Source of the DNA: Todiramphus chloris collaris
Taxonomy: Eukaryota; Chordata; Aves; Coraciiformes; Alcedinidae
Assembly (NCBI GenBank): GCA_025345505.1
Contig: JANVCC010000261.1
Location: 5,919,460-5,983,459 of the forward strand
Direction: 5' to 3'
DNA length: 64,000 bases
The position numbers and the translations under genes are program-made. The notes beneath the pieces are model-generated. The model had not been told where the DNA came from and did no database searches. It was given only the letters and a program-made list of their open reading frames with translations. Below, piece by piece: positions 39,401 through 50,129 of the stretch (its first letter is position 1; each line of letters opens with the position of its first letter).

Positions 39401-42400
39401 AAAAGGGGAGCAGGTAAAACACTGTTTAGAGAGAAGGAGAAAATTCAGAAACACTGCATTTATGGCTTTCCTTCCCATGCTTTTTGTCAAGGGAGAGATT
39501 AAGAGCCCTAGAGTAGTTCCACTTCCATTCCAGGAAGATTCCTTTCTCCTGTAGGTTTGTGCAGAGTACATGCACTGTGAAGATGCTGAGTGCTGATGGA
39601 AGGAGCAGACCTTTTATGTTCAGCAATCAAATGTTTTATCCAAAGTTCATGGCTTTTTGTTTGGATGATTTACACTAGTGCTTTTGAAGTTATTAGGACC
39701 TAAAGATTTGACTTAATTAGTGGTAGAATCACTATTGTAGCTGTCAGTCAACATCTTTAACTACACTGAGTGTGTTGGCTTAAAGGTCCTTACTCCTCAG
39801 AGTTGCAATCCTTTTGTAGGACTGAATTATTGTTAATTAGCTCTGAAAATGTTTTGCATTGCAATTTATTTTTAGACAGTAGAATATTATTTTAGACATT
39901 AATGGATGTTCTTCATGGAATGCATTATCATTGCCATTCATCACCAATATTAGTTATACAAAACTAACCTTCCATTCCAAATACTCTTGAAGTCATAATA
40001 AAGATAAATGAGCAAAATTACTGACAAAGTCACAAGTTGCAGTGTTTTGATTAAGTAGCCATAGGGATGGTCAGAATAATAGCTCAGGGTTGGACTGCTG
40101 CTAAATCAAGGTCCTGTTGTATTCTACAATAATACAAGCTGTAGTTGGTTATTTTGGGGGAGGGGGGGGAAAAGCTTTTCATTCCATTAGTGTGAAAATG
40201 AAACTCAGCAGCTCAACAGTCAAATATTGTTTAGAAGAGGGCGATAAAGGCAGGTCCTTGCATAGTTGGGAAAAAGTCTCAAATAAGATAACTCTGATTT
40301 TCTTGTAAATGAAAATATATTGTCTACTGTAAAAGAATATATTTGTTGGTATGAAGCATGAATACAACAAAACCAGAGCTATGATCGTAACTGCGTAAGG
40401 AGCCGTGAAGCAAGCATTTCTGCAGAGTGTGTTTGGGTGAGACCAGAGAGAAGGCTCTGCAGCATGCAGAAATGCTGTTTGGATATTTTTCACAGTAAGA
40501 TTACCTGCACTTATTTTACTTTCAGTGGGACTTCTGTACTGCTACTTGTCTTCATGAAAATTCATGGGTTTTGTAGTTTGGACATAGAAACAAATTCAGA
40601 CTGTGTGGAAAATGTTATTACTGCTGCATGGTTTTAATTAGAACTGGTTGAGAACACAGCTGCACCCTCTGCATGCACATATGTGTGTTTGGGAAGTATG
40701 TCCATGAGAATTTGTCAAGTTTATCTGTAGTAACATTTCACCTTATCTCGAAACATTTGCCATCCCTGATGGAGCATCACATATCATTACTTCAGTGTAT
40801 CGTTTGCCGTTTTTCCTGAAATGCATTTGTTGATTCAAACAAGGACTCCGTTAGCCCAATTGGTTTTGCCACTGGCCTGGTAAGAAAGAGTTCACAGTTA
40901 AAAAAAAAAAAATCCACCATACAGTTTCATCATCGTTTTCAGGTTCGACAAAATAATTTGCTTGTTCACAAAACTGTGAAATCTGAATGTAGTGCTTGAA
41001 TTTTAACTTCTTCTAACTGATGAAATTTTGGAGAAGGTGAAAATGCAGTAGGAAGTGTGACTAGTAGCTGTGAAAATGACATGATAGATGCCAGCCTGAG
41101 ATCACTGCAGTCGTACATCCATTCTGCGCTGGTAAAATATGTACTTGCTGATTGTGAAAAGGAGATACAGCTTTGCACAGTGTTTTGGCCCAAGAGGCCT
41201 GTGTCTGAGGAGGTAGGATATCAGGCCTGCCTTACTTCTGCAATAGGACCACCTGTCCCAGACTGATGAGATGCTTCAGTTGAAGCACGTCATTGCTTTA
41301 CCAGAACCACAGAAGAAACTCATTTTAAGGAGCTCCCTAGGAAATTCTATTATGGCCATGCTTTGGGGAAGCATCTGGAGGTCATTCAGAAGTGAGATAG
41401 ATAGGCAGGGCAGGCTGGCAGGCAGTAAACCATTTTCAGATGCATTGCGATATTAATCTGAGGAAATCTAGGATTTTTTATATACATTCTGGTTCACCAG
41501 ATTGTATATAAATACATTTCTTTATTAACTAGATTACAGAAAACACTCCTTTAGATGGGGAAGATCAACCTCTGGAGTTAGAGCTCATACAAAAATAACA
41601 GGCTTCCCTTGAAGTTTAGAACAAGTGGTTCAGTGAAGGACTGGGAAACAAAGACAGTAAAATGTGGCAGACATTAAAAAAACAACCCAAGTTTGTATTG
41701 TCGGGTTTTTTGTGCAGCATTTTCCCATCTCTTCTTTTGTGGTTTTACTTGTGGGCTTAAGGGAGAGAGAGAAGGCTTCTGTATCCCAGCGACTGAAAAA
41801 ACTAAAGCACTGCTTGACCTTTCAGAGATTTATCAGCCATTCTATGCTGGGTCTCAGTCCTACAGCTCTAATTTACATGGGTAGCCTCATTACACTACCA
41901 GATGCTATTTGCCAGCATACATTGGGAACAGCTAAGGAGTTTTGCCCTGGTTTTGAGATCTCGGGATTGCCAAACCGATCAATTAATAATCACAGGATGG
42001 TAGGGGTTGGAAGAGACCTCTGGAGATCATCTCATCCAACCCCCCTGCTAAAGCAAGGTCACCCAGAGCCTGCTGCCCAGGAACACATCCAAGCATAACT
42101 GATCTGATTCTGCTTGAAAGGCTGCAGTGGAAATGAACAGAGCAGAGCTTATTCCAGAGGTTTGCTCAGAGACGTTAACGAATACCAACGGTGGTTTGTT
42201 TATTCACAATTCTTACAAGTCTGAGATAGGCAGAAACCTGTTCATTAATGGATGGCAGCCGTTCCTTAACGACACCTCTGGTTGGCAGTCGACTATTTGC
42301 ACTTGTGAGCCAGTTCTCATAAAATAACCAAAACTGAAAAATATCACCCAGAACGTGGTTAATATTTGCACTTTGTTGTCGCTTGGTTTCATGGCTGACA

Positions 42401-45400
42401 AGCAGTATTCTTCTCAACCAGCTTTTTAAAAAAATACTACGATATTATTTGTATCAGAAATGCAATACTCGTGGGTGTGGTGGTTGGTACTTCTCTAAAC
42501 TAGGAGAAGGGGGAAACTCTATTCAACAAAAAACCCACAAGTTTTTGCCTTTTTCTGAGGACCTCTGTAGAACTAACCACAACTTACATTCTGCCTGCCT
42601 CCCAAGAGTGATTGACTACTAAGATTGTTTTAATATAATATTAAATAAACATAGATCTGCTGAGCAGAGAACAGTCAAAATCCTTTCAAGAACTTTCCCT
42701 GTGCTGTTGAGGGTAATACTTAATGTTTAACAGCTGGATGTCATTTGAGATGAAGATTCAGAAGTAGCAGGTCTCAGTTCTCTTTCCTTGATTTCTTTAC
42801 CTTCCTTTCCTATGGCAGCAAGATTTTCAAGATTATACTGTGTCCCATTCCTTTGCCCCTAAAGTCCTTTTGGAACTTGCTAGTTGATTTTAAACAGATT
42901 TCACAGGTTAAACTAAAATATAATTAAGCTCCCAAGGAGTTCCTTGAAAATAAGGTGCTGCGTGGGGGAGAGGCAGAGCATTCTCCAGAAGGACAGTCTC
43001 CAGCATCAGTTGCTGCAGTATTAGACAGAGATAACTACAGAGAGACTGAAAATGCTTCAGCCAGCCTCTCCAGCTGGAGCTTGCATCACGCATATCAAAT
43101 TTAATTCACCGCAAGGCCCAAATCCTTAGGAAATCGCATTTCATTCTTGCCAAGGTTCATGGAATTGTTAGTTTGTCCAAAAGATGCCTGTGTCTCCAGC
43201 AGTGCACACTCAGTGTTTCTTTATTATCCTCAGTCATGCATGGAGCCCCAGGCTTTATTTGCCCTTTATTTATCTTGTGCTGACCACAGAATATTAATTT
43301 CTTTGTGAGGTCTTTCATAACACTCGTAATGCTGTGTTTTGGGTCTATTTTAGGTTTTTATCTTTGTAACCTGCTTAGTAACATTAGGTAGTACACTCAG
43401 CATTGCACACAGGGGAACCAAGGTAGAGAGGTGAAAGCAAAGAGGATAAAGGGGACCATCTGCTATAGTGCTGGTGCAGTGTAGGGCATAATTTTACTGT
43501 ATCTTTTAACTAAAAAAAAAAAGAAAAGTCTGTTCTGGACACTGAATGAGACAGATATTCTTCTGGAAACAGTAGTATATAATTAGGTCATGTAAATGAA
43601 AACTTAATCACAATGTTTGAGTACAGGGGATGAGATTCATCTCAGCATGCAACTGTAGCCAGCTAAAATTTCCATGACTGGTCTGGTGTGGTTGTCAGGA
43701 ATCGTCTGTATTCAGTGGAAAGAGATGCATCTTTTTAAGAAAAAATTGTGTTCTAGAGGTTCTTTTCTCTCTCTGTTGATTATATAGAGGACTCAATATC
43801 TCAGCCTATGTGGTTTTATACGATTAAAGTTAAATAAATTAAACTCCAGGAGACCAAAGGAATGTTACACACTTGACTTACTTCTGACATTTGCTGCTTC
43901 TGCAAGATCTTAACTCTGAAGCCTGATTGCTCTCTTAAATATGTTTTTTGAGGTGGAACTATATTAATCCTTACATAGATGACCTGCAGGGTTGAGGAAC
44001 CTTAGAAAAACATCACAGCTGTCTTCTCAAAGTTGTGAAATAACTAACTGCAGTGCAGCATTGTTGCAGTCCTCGTGGTATTAACAGAAGAGGGAGATAG
44101 AGACCCACACTTTGCCCGTGGGTTAGGTGTGGTTTAGACATTGCAGAACAGCATAGCTTGGGAGCATGGACTTCATCCCCATTTCTTGAGGAAGGTGTTC
44201 TGCAGCAGTTAGATCCTGCTGTACCTGACCCCGTACTCTCTCCTGCTTCTCTCCCTGCCCTAGTGATTGCTTGCCCTGCTAATAGATCTCTAGCTCTTCC
44301 TTGAAACTGCTTGTGCCCTGGTCCTGCCTCTTCCTATTGCAAGAGGACTGTCTTGCGATTTGGACAGGTAATTTCAACCCTAGAATTACAGAATACATGG
44401 AAAATACAGGGCAAGAAAATAGTGGGACTGATCTTAGTAACTGAGCTCTCTCTACTGGTAGTTCAGCTGTGGAAGTCACATGAACCTGGTTGCACAAGGC
44501 CATGCTTTGCTGATCTTTGTCAACTGTCACTGCTCAATATAAACAAAGTGATTGTGGTCATTAACTATGATCATTTTGTCATTAGAGAGAATAAAATTAC
44601 CTGCAATTTCAAGAAGATCTTAATAATAGGAAATTCAGTTCTGCTCCCTTCTGCTTCTTTCTCTAGTTTTCCTACAGGCACTCCAGGTCATCTGCCTTTG
44701 GTGAAGGCACTGAAATAGGCAGAGTAAGATTCTTCCAAATCCATAGTGTACCTCACCTCCAAAATAACTAAAAGAGTATCAAAATACCAAGAAGTGGTAC
44801 CAGAGTAGGTGAATCCAACTTGGTAGGACACTGTCAAAGTGAGCAGTTTTCCTGCAAGGAGAGGGCAGCTGACCTTAACTAGGATTTCAAAGTTCACTCT
44901 ATTAGAAGCTATTCAGAGAGCTTAGTTTTTAAATGATATTTCTCCTTGTATACCAGCTCAGCTCTTTCCCTGGCCAGACAAAAAAACCCCACAAACCCAC
45001 AAAATGAAAAAGCAAAAAGTCTCAGCTACCTGATCACATTCCTGTGTCTGCAAGTTAAGTGTCCATAATCACACCAGTCATACAAACCCTGCTTAGAGCT
45101 GGCTGTGGAGACCTGTCTGTTCATCCTGTCTGATTCTCTCCACTGATTCTGCAGGAAGCTTAAAACCAGCTTAAACAGATGCTTGCCCATCAGGTGAGAC
45201 ATGTCTGCTGTGCTGTTCAACAGGAAGAACTAGTATTTCGTAGCAGGAAGTTCCAGCATCTTACTAAAATCACCCTGTGGTGGAGTGCTATTTTCAAAAC
45301 CTCACTTTACCCAAGATGCTGAAGTGGAAACTTCTTGGTACCAGTTTGGTTCTTCTCACCTTTTCACAGTTTTCTGCTGTTAGTGTCTGGCTTATTGAGG

Positions 45401-48400
45401 AGTGAATTCCAACAGGCTCTGAGCTGAAAGGTGAGCTGGAAGTGCCAGTGTTCAGGGAGCCCTGAAGAAGGAATGCTGCCCGCCTTGCTCTCGAAGGTGG
45501 GAGAGATTTGCATACCTCCCTGCTAGAATTTCAGGAGAAGAGGGTGCCCCACCTCTTCTAAAGCTTGACTGAAGTTGAGCACTATGTGGGATTGCTTGAT
45601 CTTCCCTTCAATGCTTTATGCAGGACTCATAGAATCTGTTCAGGTTACGAATGTGCCCTTTTAAAATGTGTGTACAGCACAGTGGCTTAAATGAATCCCA
45701 GGCCCTTATTTGCTTGATGAAGATCCTGTATGAAATATTCTTACAAAACTGAAGTCATTCTTAACACCCTCAACTTTCAAATGGTTCTTAAACTATTAAC
45801 TGTTCCTTATTTGTGGACAGGTGGTTCTTGTCTTTCTGTCCTGGCAAATTTGCTGATGAGCTATTATCAGATAATGTTTTTACAGATTATATGAACTATT
45901 TCGTTGTCAAATAGGTTTCACCATTCTTAATCACTTACAGTACTGAGGATCCTACATGAACAGCTTATTTGCTACACAAAAGTGCTATTGAGTAGTAAAA
46001 TACTTGCAAATAAGCATCTTCAGTGTTTAAGGAACATCCAAGTTTCTCCCCTTTAACTGAAGTTAGATGTAACCTTCAATACCTTCAGATTACCTGTTTC
46101 CTCTAAAGCCAAGTAAGTGAAACCTGAATTCTGAAATTGTTGAAACAGGGATTTTTCTAGAACTCTTTTACTACTTAACTGGTTTTTTTTTTTTTTTCTT
46201 CTCAAGAAAAAGGAAGGGTGAAATAAAACCTGTTTAATGGACACAATAACTGTTACTTCTTGGTCTCAACAGAGTGAATTTAAATTTCTTGTTGTAGCGT
46301 TACTGTCCAAAACTTTTTTCTTCCCTTTCCCTCCCCATGAATCTTTTCTGTAAACCAGAGTGGTGTCTCATTCCTCGAGAGATGACAAGGTGATGGTTGT
46401 GTACTTTTGTTTCTGCCTAGCTCCTTCCTCTAAAAAGGTCTTCATGCTTGACATTTACAGTTCATGCTTGAAGACTCTCCCGTACCGTCTCCACCTAGCA
46501 CAGATCGTAACGGCTGAAACAAATTAAACCACATCAGAAGTTAGGAACCTGCACGTTGCAATTTGTGTGGACTTTCAGGGGTAATAAAAGTGGTGTGATT
46601 GTTAGTACTTATCTCTCCAACAAAAAATGGAGTAAAAGTGCATGTGCTGTATTTCTTCACATGATTTATATGTGACAAATGACAAGGAATTCCTAATATC
46701 AGTGAGTCAGTTTTCCTGTGCCCTAGAGTCAAGACCGGTAAGTGTGAATTTTATTGATGACAGCTTTGGCATCTATCCTGAGGTTTAGGCACTATGCTGC
46801 CTTTCCTGCCCTCTGCTCCTGCCTCTGTCCATCACCTCTGATCGCATCCCGGATGTTCCATGCTCTGCCCCAGCAGCATGCCCCAGGGGAGCCTCCCTGT
46901 CCCTGCAGCTCCAAGGAGGAACAGGCTCAGCCACTCCCTTTGTGGGGACAGCCCTGGCACAGGGCAGCCAGCACAACCGAGGAGATAAATTACAGCTACA
47001 GAGGGAAAAAGGAAACTAATTTCTTGCGTCTTCTCCAGAATTTTAGGTAGTGTTAAATATTCTCAGCCAAAGATGCATAAGGCTTCTTTAACATGGGGGA
47101 ACCTTTTATTTTTCTCTCATTTTGATTCAGATGAGTAACTTGAGGTGAATCTTTCTGTATGCAGCCAATGTTCAGCTACCCTGTGCCATGGTAGTGCAGG
47201 TTCTTGGCTCTGAATCCTAATTAGCATTGTTCTACATGATGCCTTTTTTCCCTTGTCATTTTTCTTTGCTGTGCTTTGAATTTCATTAATTCCAGCTTAG
47301 GAAGCTGTCCTCTTTGGAAGCTTCTCTTTGCTGTCAGCAGTGGTTGTTGATGGCTGTTGGGTTTGGGTTGAGAGAGGGATGTGGTGAATCCAGGGGTTGC
47401 ACTTCTCTGTGAATCATCACATGCTTAATAAACCTGCCGAGAAGGAGGCAGGAGAATGGCAAGGAGAGAAATTAGGGCAATTCTTTTTTTCCTAGGCATG
47501 TGACACTGTTCTCTATGTCTTTGTGCCCGAGTTCAGGGTTCAGCGTTCATAGTTTGAGAGTACAAGATTACAACATGTACTCGTGCTGTATTGCACAACT
47601 GGGTTCGATCGTTTCCCTGGTCAGCGCTAATTATCTAGTTGAATTTATTGCTGGAAGGAAGTCCTGCCTTTGCTGGTTTTTGTGTTTGTTTTTTTTTTAA
47701 ATCTTCTTTTGCAGTCAGTACATAAATGTTTTATGAGAGCGGTTTGCTATTTTGATGCTTTATCTTAATAAAAACTGAGTTGTTTCCATTTGGGGGTATT
47801 CCTGGTAATTAAATAGAAGCAAGAAAATAGAGAATTCTAGTGAATTTCAGAAAACAAGTTAATGTTCTCTATAACCATTAACAGCCTGTGGGCTACAATT
47901 AATGAATACTGATGGTTTATATTCTCCTATTCCTTTCAACTGGATTTTTACACACCATGCTCAATACTTCAAAGATTAGTGTACTTAACTGTAGATTACT
48001 GAAAAACGGCGTAGTCAACAGAAGAACCTGTACATCTAGAACAATTCATGTGAGTAAAGATTTACAGGATCAGTTCACATGGTTTGTAGTGTCTCCTCAA
48101 AAGACACTTTCTATCGTCTGCCACCTTCAGAGTTAGGAGAGATGTTTGAGGCAGCTCAAGAATGTAAATACACCAAGCTGGGACTTGCATGGACATCAGT
48201 TTCCATCTAATTTAATAGGAAACTGCAATCTTTTTAATTAAATATTCAAAGGGAATATATATCCAGTGACCCCACCAAATCTTTTACATGTTAAAATATA
48301 TGAAAATTCAAGCTTTTCAACTGTTGCATTCTAGTTATCTTAATTGTTTGCTTTTGTTTGTTTTACAGAAATCCTGTGTATTATATGACTTAGATGTTGT

Positions 48401-48443
48401 GTCTCTAAATGAAAGTAAGAAGAGAACCTGCTGTGCGTTCTGA
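20840..48443 (+). CDS. Rab-family small GTPase, complete six-exon gene, orthology unassigned
   Basis: Joining 20840-21020, 26182-26242, 26947-27085, 35224-35313, 39102-39203 and 48369-48443 gives an uninterrupted 215-residue protein with GT/AG junctions throughout. The P-loop GETCVGKT is at residues 28-35, switch I ends in TIGIDF at 59-64, KLQIWDTAGQE spans 77-87 with catalytic Gln86, and YFRGA is at 96-100. LVYDIT follows, then NKCD (140-143) and ETSAK (168-172), and the tail ends CCAF with Cys212 and Cys213. IGIDF, KLQIW and YFRGA are Rab-type signatures rather than Ras or Rho ones. Such proteins switch between GDP and GTP, and with a geranylgeranylated tail recruit effectors to vesicle membranes. 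Sequence resembles the Rab8/Rab3/Rab26-37 group, but I cannot match a named mammalian Rab. Oddities are an N-terminal Gly/Pro-rich extension, Cys31 in the P-loop and a six-residue-longer switch I. The intact frame argues against a pseudogene. Confidence 0.88.
21021..26181 (+). other. Rab intron 1
   Basis: This 5.2-kb intron begins GTGAGT and ends TTCTTCTAG. Its first 400 bases remain CpG-rich; the rest is AT-rich. It contains two palindromes (24616-24662) and an AT-rich homeodomain-type stretch near 25010-25170 (repeated TTAATT and ATTA cores). No other exon or repeat family is recognised. Confidence 0.8.
24616..24662. promoter_or_regulatory. Two adjacent perfect palindromes built on (A)GGTCA/AAGTCA half sites
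   Basis: ATTGACCT (24616-24623) and AGGTCAAT (24627-24634) are exact reverse complements with a 3-base spacer. TTGACTT (24646-24652) and AAGTCAA (24656-24662) repeat the layout, also with a 3-base spacer. The first is an everted pair of AGGTCA nuclear-receptor half sites. Both are followed by AATAA. A regulatory role is inference; a simple duplicated palindrome is possible. Confidence 0.45.
26182..26242 (+). CDS. Rab exon 2 (residues 61-80 and two bases of codon 81)
   Basis: It is flanked by TTCTTCTAG and TG|GTAAGTTG. It completes Gly61 and encodes [19 protein letters not shown], covering the RabF1 signature and the strand leading to KLQIW. Trp81 is split across the exon 2/3 boundary. The sequence is close to Rab3/Rab8 over this stretch. 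Confidence 0.9.
26243..26946 (+). other. Rab intron 2
   Basis: A 704-base intron, GTAAGT to TTCCTTCAG. A long open frame (26553-27059) crosses it and exon 3 in another phase; this is chance. Nothing else is seen. Confidence 0.85.
26947..27085 (+). CDS. Rab exon 3 (end of codon 81 through residue 127)
   Basis: It encodes the G3 motif DTAGQERF with catalytic Gln86, then switch II, YFRGAQG and LVYDIT, and ends in the helix ...SWMKDIHE. The donor is GAG|GTAATG, phase 0. This is the most conserved part of the protein and alone identifies a Rab. Confidence 0.92.
27211..27282 (+). repeat. Dispersed duplication, copy 1
   Basis: This segment (ATTTCAG...CACAGTATGACAGTAG...TTGCTGTTACCTGGAACTG...TAGATTATC) is clearly similar to 28994-29056 in the same orientation. 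The family is not recognised. It may be an unclassified interspersed repeat or a local segmental copy. Confidence 0.55.
28100..28400 (-). mobile_element. CR1 LINE 3' fragment
   Basis: The + strand reads as the reverse complement of a CR1 3' end: a worn ATAGAAT tail, AGGGACCT, ATCATCCAGTCCAA, then GGCTTGTTCCAGG, AATGCTTCCTAATGTCCAGTC, a CACCCTGTCACTGG-like segment and GAGAAGAGCTCAGC. The short ATTCTAT-type 3' repeat is typical of bird CR1. It is 5'-truncated, as nearly all CR1 copies are, and not coding-competent. Confidence 0.88.
28994..29056 (+). repeat. Dispersed duplication, copy 2
   Basis: Same-orientation partner of 27211-27282: ATTTCAGGACACGGTGTGATAGTAG, then TTGCTGTTGTCTGAAACTG and GTAGATTATC align with several substitutions and small indels. 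An AT-rich microsatellite follows directly. Confidence 0.55.
29056..29125. repeat. TATA-rich simple sequence
   Basis: Imperfect TATATA/TATCTATC-type low-complexity DNA following the second copy of the dispersed duplication. Confidence 0.75.
30650..30848 (+). mobile_element. CR1 LINE 3' fragment
   Basis: In sense orientation it reads the usual CR1 3' text: GTGCCCAGGGAGGATCTGGAG, TTGAGCAACCTGACCTGA, then GAGCAGAGGGTTAGACCAGATGACTACCAGAAG, ending near GAATCACTCTGTGG. It is truncated at the 5' end and somewhat diverged. Confidence 0.85.
33578..33625. repeat. Perfect 14-bp inverted repeat, 20-base loop
   Basis: TTTGTACAGAAGTA at 33578-33591 is exactly complementary to TACTTCTGTACAAA at 33612-33625. 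Pairing can be extended outward only with mismatches and G-T pairs. It may be a hairpin or a short element with terminal inverted repeats. The stem is short for a microRNA precursor. Confidence 0.85.
35224..35313 (+). CDS. Rab exon 4 (residues 128-157)
   Basis: Thirty codons, phase 0 at both ends, flanked by TTTTAG and AAG|GTATCA. It encodes [11 protein letters not shown] with the guanine-specificity motif NKCD (140-143), then the ERVV and GEK positions common in Rab3, Rab8 and Rab26/37. Confidence 0.9.
35314..39101 (+). other. Rab intron 4
   Basis: A 3.8-kb AT-rich intron containing one sense CR1 fragment (37110-37630) and a 10-bp tandem duplication (TTTCCTGGGA) near 36821-36840. No further exon is seen. 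Confidence 0.8.
37110..37630 (+). mobile_element. CR1 LINE fragment, sense strand
   Basis: It contains diagnostic CR1 text in order: GGAGATTATTAACCCCCCCTAC, GCGAGGCCACGTGGAATATTCTGTCCAGCTTTGGGTCC, GAGGGTCCAGCAGGCAGCTACAAAGA, TATGAGGAGAACC, GAGAGCTGGC, AGGTTGGAGATGAGGAG, and a diverged tail (TCCATCATTGTTGAATTTCAAGACTC). The frame is broken throughout, so the copy is inactive. Confidence 0.85.
39102..39203 (+). CDS. Rab exon 5 (residues 158-191)
   Basis: Thirty-four codons, phase 0, preceded by TTTGTTTTTCAG and followed by AAG|GTAGGC. It encodes [15 protein letters not shown] (guanine contact motif ETSAK at 168-172) and [19 protein letters not shown], the last helix of the G domain. Confidence 0.92.
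41533..41598 (+). CDS. Possible alternative last exon of the Rab gene (weak)
   Basis: A plausible acceptor (TTCTTTATTAACTAG) precedes a phase-0 frame encoding 21 acidic residues ([12 protein letters not shown]...LIQK) and a TAA at 41596. Joined after exon 5 it would give a Rab of 212 residues without C-terminal cysteines, and so without prenylation. The canonical exon at 48369 is far better supported. This may be chance sequence. Confidence 0.2.
   Translation: MTENTPLDGEDQPLELELIQK
41988..42095 (-). mobile_element. CR1 LINE 3' end
   Basis: The + strand reads AATCACAGGATGG, TAGGGGTTGGAAGAGACCTCTGGAGATCATC, TCATCCAACCCCCCTGCTAAAGCAAGGTCACC and AGGAACACATCCAAG. This is the reverse complement of the well-known bird CR1 3' terminus, and relatively little diverged. 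Confidence 0.92.
48369..48443 (+). CDS. Rab exon 6 (residues 192-215 and stop)
   Basis: After the acceptor TTTGTTTTACAG, a phase-0 frame encodes a 24-residue hypervariable tail, [15 protein letters not shown] at its end, then TGA. A basic stretch before paired cysteines followed by two residues (CCxx) is a Rab geranylgeranylation site, and the VxL position resembles the C-terminal interacting motif recognised during prenylation. That combination in correct phase makes this the likely terminal exon, although it is 9 kb from exon 5. Confidence 0.8.
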   Translation, partial: KSCVLYDLDVVSLNESKKRTCCAF

Positions 48444-48731
48444 AATCTTGTTTCTTACTCCATTTTCTCTTCAGAAAATATTAACTATGGCAAAGGAGCA
48501 TACAAGACTTTAAAAGTGAGCCTGTTACCCCAAAACACTGTATTTGGGCATCCTTGGTATTACACAGACTTTGTTGCCAAATGTTTTGATATGTTCATAT
48601 TATATTTTCATACTTTTAATGTAAAGTTAAAACAGTTATCTGACTTTGGAAGTCTTAGAAGCCTCACAGGGTGACTGCGTTTGCATACAAATGTTGGCAG
48701 AAACGAAATCTGAGTGTGCTAATGTTCTCTT

Positions 48732-48737
48732 ATTAAA
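48732..48737 (+). terminator. Candidate Rab poly(A) signal ATTAAA
   Basis: ATTAAA, the commonest variant signal, lies about 290 bases after the stop codon and is followed by a T-rich CTTCTTTTTTTTCCTG element from about 48764. Later signals (49340, 51255) would give longer 3' UTRs, so the true end is not fixed. Confidence 0.4.
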
Positions 48738-48769
48738 AACAAACAAAACCTGAACAACCTTGACTTCTT

Positions 48770-50129
48770 TTTTTTCCTGTTATTTGTATCAGATTTGTCT
48801 TGTAAAGAACATGGACATCATCAGACAGGCAACCTTCTGATACATGAAATCACTTACGCTAGCCCCCAGTAATAATTATCTTGCTGTTACAAGCCGCTGT
48901 CATTCTGTAAAGTAAGTTGTGCAGGTGTTAGCAGCATACCTGCATGTTCAACTGTCCCTGTGGTCCTGAATGATCACAGTATTAAAAGGGCATGCAGTTG
49001 CTTCTTTGATATCATGATGTATTTATGTTATTTACCAAAGTGTAAATACGTCAGGTGTCTGATTCTGCTCATTTGGGTCTGTTTTATACTGATACGCAGT
49101 ACCTTTAATTTCAGTGGAGGATACCAGGTTTTACTTAAATTTAAATTAGAGTAATCAGGATGTCTGTTTCTTTAATCAAAAGCAAAGAGAACACAAAGCA
49201 AACCTGCAGACACACACAAAGTAAATGCAAGTTGGGAAATCTGAAAAACTAGAGTGATTATATTATCTTTTTATTCTGTTTTTTGTTGTTGTTGTTGTTT
49301 TTGGGGTTTTTTTTCCCTGAGAGATGTTGTTCTTGCTGATTATTAAATGTAATTGTTTTATCACCACTTGGGAAGGAATACTACTGCTGTTCAGAATTGT
49401 GTTGTGAGCTATCCCAGCACATCCAGAATAACTAACTCTACTGGCTTACTGTTCTGGGATGTCACTACTCTCCTGAAATACGCCTGCTTCTTTTGCGAGG
49501 GCTGTTTGCAGATTGTTGTAATATCATATTATTATTAAATTTGGTATTGAGACAGTAAGCTCAACTGGAAAATGCTTTCTGAAGCACATGGGATCTGATG
49601 TGCCTGAGCATACTGCCAGCTTGCTCTGCCAGTAGGCTGCTTAGGCCGCTTGCAGAAGGGGTCCAGAAGGATGGGATGGGCTGTGTGTTTACAGCCACTC
49701 CTGACTACTTGTCATGGCCAGTCACCTAAGCTAGCCTTTGGAGCAAAATCTGAGAGCAAGGAACAAAGGATAATCCCTGCCTTAAATTACAGCCAGAGCA
49801 GAGGAAGAAAATGGTGCTGGAAGGGATTTCTAGAGGCTGTCTAGGCACTTGTCTTATTTCAGCCTCAGAGCTCCTATCCCTGGTGGGAAGATGTTTACAG
49901 ACCTGCAGCGATGGGAGATCTCTCTCTCTCTCTCTTAGGGGCATACAGTCTGTCCTTAACTGGTTTGGCAAGCAGGAGGTTTCCTAATACCTATCCTAAC
50001 TGGTACACCTGGAAAGCAGGTTCTCCCTTTCATCTTGAACACCTCTGCCTGCCCTCCTTCTTCTCTTTAGGCCAGAGAACTCCTGTCCCTTCTGCTTTCT
50101 CTTACAGTTTGGGTTTTCAGAATCCTTTG
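48770..50129. other. Intergenic, nothing recognised apart from simple repeats
   Basis: AT-rich DNA with a short (GTT)n run near 49283-49300 and a (TC)n run at about 49919-49936. It could include extended Rab 3' UTR. No exon is seen. Confidence 0.5.

Larger units (their letters stand above)
39204..48368 (+). other. Rab intron 5
   Basis: A 9.2-kb intron, GTAGGC to GTTTGTTTTACAG. It contains a possible alternative terminal exon (41533-41598), one CR1 3' end, and an imperfect hairpin with a direct repeat near 46438-46474. No other gene is recognised; the 144-codon frame at 41664-42098 runs into the CR1 and is chance. Confidence 0.75.

Noticed and set aside
46438-46474. Imperfect hairpin and TTCATGCTTGA direct repeat
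   Set aside because: Two mismatches in 14 pairs with a short loop; too weak to claim a functional RNA.
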